Notes under the pieces: generated by a model
The model's database searches: none
Seen by the model: only the letters and a program-made list of their open reading frames with translations
What the model was told of the DNA's origin: nothing
Shown: positions 39,301 through 48,500 of the stretch, in pieces
How positions within the stretch are numbered: the stretch's first letter is position 1
Layout: the number at the start of each line of letters is the position of its first letter
Made by a program: the position numbers and the translations under genes
Source of the DNA: Nymphaea colorata
Taxonomy: Eukaryota > Streptophyta > Magnoliopsida > Nymphaeales > Nymphaeaceae
DNA: 64,000 nucleotides
Assembly (NCBI RefSeq): GCF_008831285.2
Contig: NC_045143.1
Location: 23,374,302 to 23,438,301, forward strand
Reading direction: 5' to 3'

Positions 39301-42300
39301 TGTGAGAAGCCTCGGGACGGTGGGAAGCTTGGAGGAAGAGGGTTTTTTGGTTTCTAACACCAAGAAGGTAAGAAATAACTCATTTTTTCCATTGAATCGT
39401 TCATTTCTCTTATTTCCTACATTTATTTGTATGTTTTTACTTGTTTTGTGAAGATATAATGTCGGATCCTGCATGGCAGTGGTGTACAAGGGTGAATCCC
39501 AAAGATAGGTTAAGAGTTAAGTGCAATTATTGTAAGCAAATCATATTAGGAGGGATCTCTTGCTTTAAAAACCATATAGCTGGTACACACAGCGATGTGG
39601 CTGCTTGCACTGGCTCCCAAGAGAACCCATTGCCAGCGTATGTAAAGCACCAGTGTATGGAGATTCTTAATGCAGTGAAAGCAAATAGGATTGAAAAGGA
39701 AATGCAAGATGCAGAGGAAGGATATGAGGACCCACATGTGGAAGAAAGTGAAGGTGAAGATGTTGACCTTGAAGAAGAAGATGTTGGTGTCAGTTTGGGA
39801 ATAGATAAAGGGAAAGGCATCATGCATGGAGGTGGTTCTTCTGCAACTGCAACCAGAAAAAGAAGAGGTGCAAGTGCAAGTTCAGTTTCACGAGGAGTCA
39901 TATGAAAAGATGCACTTGAATCAATAATCTAAAAATACTTACTTGATGAGGTAGATGCTACGGTAGCTCTCAATGTTGAAGGTGTGTTTTCTCTCTTGAG
40001 CAAAGGTTGAAGTGCTTCAATAAGCTTAGGTTGAAGAGCACTTACAAGTTGATCGAGTTGATAAAGGCTAGTTTCTTTCCTTTCTTCTTGCATGGGAGCC
40101 ACCACATTGCTTCTCGTCATAAATTCTTAGTTTTGGACATCTAGGTTTTGTATGTCCTTCTTCTTGGCAATGATAACAATTAATTCTCTTTCTTTTTCCT
40201 TCATTTACTCGGTTGAAGTATGGAGGTCTATAAGTTCTCATATGAGCACCAGGTCTTGAAGTAGCAAGAACAGTATCATTCTTCTCTTTAGAAAAATTTA
40301 GTCTATTTTCTTTCATTTGAAGCTCGACTATGGCTTCATTGATAGATGGCACTTTATGTCTATGGAGCAAGGAAGTTTTGACTCCATCATATTCGAGTCT
40401 AAGACCAAGAGTGAATTTATAAAACTTTTCCCTTTGGATTTGTTTTTTCCTTACTCAAATGTCTCTTGGATCATACCATTCGGGTTCAAATAGAGCAAGT
40501 TCGTCCCATAATTGTTCCATTTCTCCAACATATTCTTTAATGGATTTATCCCCTTGTTGGAGACTTGCAATCTTCATTTGAAAATTGCACATGTAAGTCT
40601 CATCCTTTATAGTGTGGGTTTTCTTTAGGAATTCCCGAACTTCATGAGCAAAATTATGTTTTGCTATTTGACCCATGGTGGTAGTATCGACACAAGCAAT
40701 AATCCAAGTATAATCTTGTGGTGTCCTATCTTCCACTCTTCTCATTTTCTCTCATATTCAGTCATAGCTTTATCTTTCTCAACTTCATCTAGTTCTTGGG
40801 CTTTACCATATATGGTTTTGGTTAGGACTAATTGTGGTTCACATTTAGACCCATCAACAAGTCCCCATAAACCTTTACTTCAAATGAAATGTTCCATAGT
40901 TTTTGCCCAAGAAACATAATTTGATGAAGTAAGTTTGGGGAGAGGAGTAGAAGTTCTTTCATCCATAATGTGTACCTTGTAGAGGAGATGTTGAGATAGC
41001 GCAAGAATGAAGAAAATAGCCACAAGAATTGGAAGCTTTTTACGCGCCAAAAACAGCCACAATCTTCACCACCAAGGGAGCTAGATCACGTCACGAAAAT
41101 CACCAAAAGAGGCCAGCAAAATAATAGCACCTTCTTGTGTCAAATTTCAGCCAGCAATATATCGAGCACTTGGAGTGCTTCACAGCTCCAAATGAAGAGT
41201 AAGAGCTGAAACTTCAAACTTGAAAGACAGCAAGATGAATAGCCAAAACCTGGTTCTGATATCATGTAAATCAAGCCCAAACAAGACTAATGCTTCAATA
41301 ATGTCACACTTAAAGCTTCCTCCAACACAACAAAGTAATACTCAAGAGGCCTCACCCAAGAGGAACAAAGAACATATATTGATTCCAATTTCTGTAACAC
41401 GGGTACTCCTCCAAAGGAGGAGTACCCGTCCGGTAACGGTATGGGTACCGCACCCGGTACGCCAATTTGAGGAGTTGACGGTACTGGGTACGGTCAACGC
41501 GCCGGAGGCCGTATCCGTCCATTTTTTAACACGGTCAAAGTTGACCGAGTCCAAATATGTCTGTTTTTTTATTTTAATGATTATTTGATTTTATCTTTTA
41601 AAACTATTTTAACGTTAAAAAACCTTAAGTTTGAAACCCTTTTTCGTTTTAAGTTTTAAGGTTTTCTCCTCTCCGGTGACGGCAACGGCAGTGAAGGCAG
41701 GGGAGGCGAACGTAGGGGCGAAACAGCGACGACAGCAGCGGCGACTGTGACGGTATTTTAATTTTTTTTTTTCATTTTCCACCCCTGCCTTCGCCGCCGG
41801 CGACGACAATCGTCGATCTTGAGACTTTTTTTTGTGTTCCCTTTGTTTTTGTTTGTGTTCCCTTTGTTTGCGTTTGTTTTTGAGTGACAGTCGAGTTATT
41901 GCTAGCAGCGGACCATACCGGCAACGAGAGTCGTCGATCTTGATTCTTGAGACTGTTTTTTGTGTTCCGTTTGCGTCTGTTTTTTGTGTTCTATTTTCTA
42001 AGTGTTTGTGTTTGTGTTTGCATATCTGTTTGTGTTTGTGTTCCCTTTATTTGACCTCTTAATCAGAAAACGACCAGCAATAACTCGACTGTCACTCAAA
42101 CATGATCTTGAGCCGGCGACGGCAGGTTCTGAGATATATCGTTTCGTGATCATCTCTGCGTCTTCCCTAGTTATTGTTGTGGTATATCGTTTCGTGAGAG
42201 GATTCGTCTATTTGGAATGATCTCCGTTTCTATTGGTTCTGTGTTGCAGCTCTTTTGCTAGGTGCTTTTCAAACATAAGACATAAGTTGTAATGGCTGAT

Positions 42301-45300
42301 AAAGGAAAAGAAGGAAGCGGAAATGTAGAAAGGAGCAGTGGTAGTGTTAATACCGCTACAGTAGAGAAGGATAATCCATCTCAGCCTCTTTGGCGTTATG
42401 TGAAGAAACTAGCAAAAGGACCAGGTGGTGGTGGGAATGTAATGTTTTCTTGCAAATTTTGTGATATAATGTTCACGGGCTCTTATACACGTTGCAAGGC
42501 ACATTTGTTGCATATTTCTGGCGTTGGAATTAGACCATGCCCAAAAGTTACCAACGAGGAGATTAAAATATTCAAAAAGAACAAGATGCAGCTGAGACGA
42601 AGAAATCTTCATCCAAGTCAAGTGTGTCTGTTCCTCTTTATGCTACTGAAGGAGGTGAAGATGCTTCAAAGAAAAGAAAAACATTAGCACAAGCATTCAA
42701 TAATATGGGAAGGGCAGAGATGGATAGAAGGATCAGAAGGTTCTTTTTTGCAAGTTCACTTCCTTTTAATGTAGCCAGAAGTCCTTATTGGAAAGATGTT
42801 GTTACAGGTTTGGCTAATTGCAGTTTGAGTGGTTATGTACCCCCGAGTTCAGAGAAGTTAAGTACAATAATTCTTGCAGAAAAGGCAAACATTGAAAAAT
42901 TATTAGAGAAGAAGAAATTTTCGTGGATACAATATGGAGTATCCATTGTTTCTGACGGGTGGACTGATATACAAAGGCGGCCACTGATAAATTTTATTGC
43001 TTATTCGCTTGATGAACCAATCTTCTTGAAATGTGTTGATGCATCGGGGGAGTATAAAGATGTTGAGTATTTAAAAGGGCTATTTATAGAAGTCATAAAA
43101 GAAGTTGGTGAAGATAATGTTGTGCAACCTATTACTGATAATGCTCCAGTTTGCCAACGAGCAAGAATGAATTTGGCAAGTGATCCCAAGTATAGTCACA
43201 TATTCTGGACTCCTTGTGTGGCACACAGTATAAATCTAGCACTTAAAAGTGTTTGCAACCCATCAAAAGATGATCCAAATGCCAGTTTCTTGTGTTCATG
43301 GATTGAGGAGCTTGAGTATGATGTCAGAAAGATCAAAAATTTTGTTGTAAACCACAACAATACTCTTGCTATATTTAATAGGCATTCTGATTTGAAATTG
43401 TTGAAGGTAGCAGACTCATTTTTGCATCCATTATTGTAATGATAAAAAGAATAAAGCAGGTGAAACATGCATTAACACTTATGGTGACTGACAATGATTG
43501 GGAGTTTTATCGGAATGATGACATTGTGAAGGCTCAAGAAATTAAAAAATGCATTTTAGATGATGAATGGTGGAATAAAGTTACATATTTTTTGCAGTTT
43601 ACAGAGCCTATTTGGCAGATGCCGAGAGAAGTAGATAAAGAAGGGCCCATGCTTCATAAAGTTTATGATATGTGGGATAACGTGATTGAAAAAATTCAAA
43701 ACATCACTTTTAGACATGAGAAGAAGAATGTTGCACTTGATGATTCTGAGTTTTTCGATCATGTGCATAAAATTTTAGTAAGAAGATAGAACAAAAGCAA
43801 TAACCCTTTGCATTGTATGGCACACTCCTTAAATCCCAAATATTATGGACAAACATGGTTGGCAGGAGGTACTGGTTGTGTTCCTCCTAATCGAGATCCA
43901 GAAATATCAAAAAATAGGGAGATATGTTTGGGAAGACTATATTCTGATTCTCATTGGTTGAAGATAATAAATAATGAGTTTCCGACCTTCTCTGGTGGAA
44001 GAAATGATTCAATACAAGCTGCAATGGCAAGAGATGAAGAAGATCCTATTAATTGGTGGTTATGTTTGGAGCATCAACACCAAATCTCCAACAACTTGCA
44101 TTGAAGTTATTATCTCAACCTGCAACCTCTTCATGTTGTGAAAGAAATTGGAGCACTTATTCTCAAATTCACAACATCAAGAGAAATAAGCTAACTAGTA
44201 AGCGAGCAAAAGATTTAGTTTATGTCCACTCCAACCTACGCTTACTTTCACGTACTTCAAATGATTACAGGTATTTCTTTCTTTTTGTATCTTTGATATG
44301 TATACATATTACATATGTATATTATGTTAGTTGTTTAAAGTTAATATTAACTTAAACCATATTTGATTTTGTTGCAACTTGCAGTTCAGGATCATCCAAG
44401 TAGGATGTTAATCCAGAAGACATTGATGTAGAACTTGAAGGAGAACATGATTTGCATGCTCTTAATATGGATCTTACAGAACCTGTTGTTCCTTCTAATC
44501 TTGATGATGCAACTGAGGAGTGAGGAGAATGAAAATCGACAAAGTTGCGCAAGCAAGTAAATGTGTATTTGTGGGATACTCTATAAATCAAAAAGGGTAT
44601 CGATTTCAGAGAGTTTGTCAGTGCTAATGTAACCTTTCTCGAGTATTCTCCATTCTTTCCTGCAAGCCTCCCATATCCACAGTCTGAGTTGCCCCTTTCT
44701 GTTCCACTTCCAATTCCTCTTATTCCACTTGAGTCCCTTCCTTTTTTATCATCACCCACCTATGTCAAATCCTTCATTCCACGGTTTAAAGACTCTCCCA
44801 TATATTCAAGAAGGAACCCATCGTCTAATGACCCTATACCGTCTTGCTCTCGGGAGGTAAGTAGTTTTGAATTACATGACATGCCTGAGTGTTCTCTTGA
44901 TGCTTCTCATCCTGATGAACTACCAACTGCACTGTGTAAAGGGATCAGACAATGTACAATTCATCCTCTCTCTAAATTTGTTAGTACATCTCATTTGGGA
45001 GATCATATGTGCAAATTTATTGATGCTTTGTCATCTACTTCAGTTCCTATTTCACATGAACAAGCTATTTTGGGCTCTAAGTGGTACTGAAAGAAGAGAT
45101 GGATTCTTTAATATCTAGCCACACTTGGGATCTTGTTGAACCTTCTTTTGGGGTCGATATTGTCGGCTCGAAATGGGTATTTACGAAGTATAACTTAGAC
45201 TTTGTCACATGGGTACTGTTGTAAAGGCAACGTACCCGTACCGGTCAAGTACGATACCGGTGCTGGTACTGGTACTGTCTCGGGTACCTCTTGGGTACTG

Positions 45301-45544
45301 GTCAAACAGTACCGGACACGGTCAACGTACCCAGGACCGTATCCATCTAATTTAGGACTTAATCAAAGTTGACTGATTCCTTTCCTGTCCAAAATTTAGG
45401 ATTTCAGTTTTGTTTTTTACACCTTTTACACTTAGGAAACACATACAGAGCTGGGTTTTCATATTTTTGTTCAATAGTTTCTTCTTTAGAAACTATAAAT
45501 TTTGAATCATGAATGTGTTATTTTGGTTGAATTCTTATTTTATG

Positions 45545-45594
<50 letters not shown>

Positions 45595-48500
45595 GTACCC
45601 CCGTACCCAAGTTTTTTGAAAATAATCTGAAATCACCCGTACCTATGTGACATAGAACTTAGATGGTACAGTCGAGCGATACAAGGCACGATTGGTAGCA
45701 AAAGGTTACACACAGACATATGGTATTGACTTCTTTGAAACTTTTTATCCTGTGGCACTTTTGAGTACTATACAACTCATTATATCTGTTGGCTGTTGCA
45801 GTTCATTATGAATAGAGTATGTACCAACTAGATGTTAAAAATGTCTTTCTGTATGGGGATCTATCTAAAGTAGTTTATAAGAAGCAACCGTCGGGCTTTG
45901 AGAAACAGGGGGAGTGTACCAAGGTACGTTTGTTAAAGAAGGCTATATATGGTTTGAAGCAGAGTTCGAGAACATGGTTTCAGAAGTTGTGTGATGTTGT
46001 GTCCAAGTTTGAGTTTCATAGGTCTCTTTTAGATCATTCATTGTTCATAAAAAGGACCTCAAGAGGTATGGTTGTTATGGTGATATATGTGGATAACATT
46101 ATTTTTAACTGATGACAGTGAACAAGAAATACAAGACACAAAGAAGTATCTTCAACAACACTTTGTTACTAAAGATTTTGGATCTCTACGTTACTTCTTG
46201 GGGACAGAAGTAGCAAGAAGTAAATAAGGTTTAGTCCTTTTCTAAGGAAAATATGTTCTTGATTTGCTACAAGAGAGAGGTATGATTGGAACTAAACTGG
46301 CATCTATTCTTATGAATTCTCGTATTTACTTATATGATGATAAATATGAATTTGTTGATAGCAAAGTCTCTGATTGAAAAGCTACTATATGTAATCATTA
46401 CTAGACCTGATATATCATTTGCTATGGGAAAACTAAGCTAGTTTATGGATAAGCCAAGAAAAGTTCATTGGGATACAGCTATGCTATTATTGAAATTTCT
46501 AAAAGGTTCCCTTGGAAAAGGCTTATTATTTAGAAGAAGTTCTTCACTCCAGATAGAAGTTTATTCTGATGCAGATTATGCAGGCTCTATTGATGACAGA
46601 AAGTCCATTACGGGATTCTGTATCTTTGTTGGTGGTAACTTAGTCTCTTGAAGAAGTAAAAAGCAAATTGTTGTTACTTAGTCTAGTGCAGAGTCAGAAT
46701 ATCGAGCCATGGTCCAAACTGCCACCAAAATCATCTGAGTGAGAGCCATGTTAGAAGGTCTTGGAATTCAAATAGAATTGCCTATAAAAATGCAATGTGA
46801 TAATAAAGCGGTTACTTATATAGCAAATAATCTGGTCTTTCACGAATGGACCAAGCATATCGAAGTTGATTGTCATTACATTGGGGACTTGGTTCAAGCA
46901 AGAATTATTTCTATTGAATATGTTACTTCCGAAGATCAAACTGCAGATATATTTACCAAAGCTCTTTGTATATCTGATTTCATGAAGTGTTGTAGCAAGC
47001 TGAGCATGATAGACATCTATGCTCCAGCATGAGAGGGAGTGTTGAGGAAACGTACTAGTTTGGGGTTTGAGGTTTTCTGTATTTTGGGATTTTAATATTA
47101 GGTAGCTTTCTGAATTTTAAATTTTTGTTGGACTCTTTATGTAAAGGGTTAAACATTACCCAACGAAGTGGAGCAGCCTAACATAGGGACTGCTCCTTAC
47201 TCTCTTTCTTCCTCACGTTCTTCTCCTTCTTCTCTACCTCTCTAAGCAACAGCTATTATTCAGACGTCAGACAATATATAACGCTGCAGGTCAGATCCAA
47301 TGGAATCCAACTGGACCCGAACAGAACAACAATGCTTCTTTTCAAAAACGACTCAAACACAAGCAAAGAAAGGCTGGAAAGCAATTCTTTTCTAAACTTG
47401 CCTCTTGCTACTGAAACTTAAAAGAATATAAATTAATTACTCGATCTATTTTGAGCTATCAAACACTGCTTAAAATTTATGGAACTAAGCTAGTTACAAA
47501 CTGAATTTGACAACTAACATGTAGTCCATAAAACTAAACTGCACTCTATAACCTTCCTGTAAAACAAAACAGCAGAAACAGAAGATGGACAAGAATCCAA
47601 CTGAACCAAGTAATTTGAGAGCAATAAGAACTCAAGGAACCAAATAATTCTAATTTGGTCTAACTTAAGCAAAATTTGAAAATGAAGACATCACAAAATT
47701 AATCTAAACTAAAGGTTGAAGAAATCAGAACTGAAGTAGAAAGCAGAAAACAGGGAATTGAAAATCATAAACTAGACAATTTATTAATAGTGGGCAATAG
47801 AAACTATTAACCTATAACATCTGAAACTAAGTACCATTAATCTAGACCTAATCAACCACACACCCACCACATTTAACATTAGGATTTGCCATAATATGCT
47901 GGTCGACTGATTTTTCACACGGCTGATCTGAATCAGTTTAAAGCAGGGTGCTGGTTAGATAAATACCAATCCAACGGAAGGATGACTGCAACACAGAAGT
48001 CTAATTCATAACAAACTAATCAAACACAGTCACAGAACAAATAATCAGCTAATGGATCAGTAAACAATTCTTGAAAATGCCAAAGAATCTAACTCCAAAA
48101 AATGAAAATGACAAAAGCAGTCTATTTGTTTTATTCAAGGGGATGTAATTGAGTTTAAAGATTTAAACAAATTAGTCTAACATGATGCTAGCCATGACAA
48201 TGCATAATCTAGTTCTAAAATGAGCAAGAAAAACGGAGGATTCACATTCATGAGAGTATCAGAATTCAACAGAATAAATGATGGCTAAATCCAAACCAAA
48301 CTTGATGCCCTAGACACAACTCAAAATCATCTTGAGGGTCAGCTGACATTTTATTGATGGAAATCATTTTTTTAGCAAATGGCTCTAAAACGTAACCCTA
48401 GTTTGCTGCTAAACAGCCTAGAACCAGAACCAATTAAAAATCGGATTATTGACAAAAAGAAGAAATCATGCTGGAAAAGTACATCACACTGCTGCCATGC

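Larger units (their letters stand above)
38048..41391 (-). mobile_element. Ty1/copia retrotransposon D (minus strand, truncated)
   Basis: 3' LTR at left, 38048-38521 (TGTAAATCAGG...TTCTAACA); 5' LTR at right begins 41265 and is cut at 41391 by hAT II. The primer site on the + strand reads CTGATATCA just left of 41265. Purine tract complement at 38522-38530 (CCCCCCCTC). The interior keeps RNase H (39008-38516) and gag plus the protease start (about 40966-39891). An hAT I fragment (39009 to about 39890) replaces integrase and RT. The rest of the right LTR is lost at the hAT II/copia C junction. Confidence 0.82.
31480..47251 (+). mobile_element. Ty1/copia retrotransposon C, 15.8 kb with nested insertions
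   Basis: 5' LTR 31480-31707 and 3' LTR 47040-47251 begin TGTTGAGGAAACG and end CTCTAAGCAACA. The exact 5-bp duplication GCTAT (31475-31479, 47252-47256) proves they are one insertion. The LTRs differ by many substitutions and an indel, so it is older than copia A. Interruptions, left to right: a gypsy solo LTR in the primer site (31715-34878), an hAT element in gag (36255-37022), copia D plus hAT II in integrase (38048 to about 44525), and an hAT-type MITE in RT (45200-45655). It is sense to the ARM gene in intron 11. Confidence 0.93.

Noticed and set aside
39459-44523. One single hAT gene from the two BED-finger ORFs
   Set aside because: The two have different termini (CAATATTATT versus CTGTAACACGG) and different BED sequences, and are separated by copia D; they are two hAT families.
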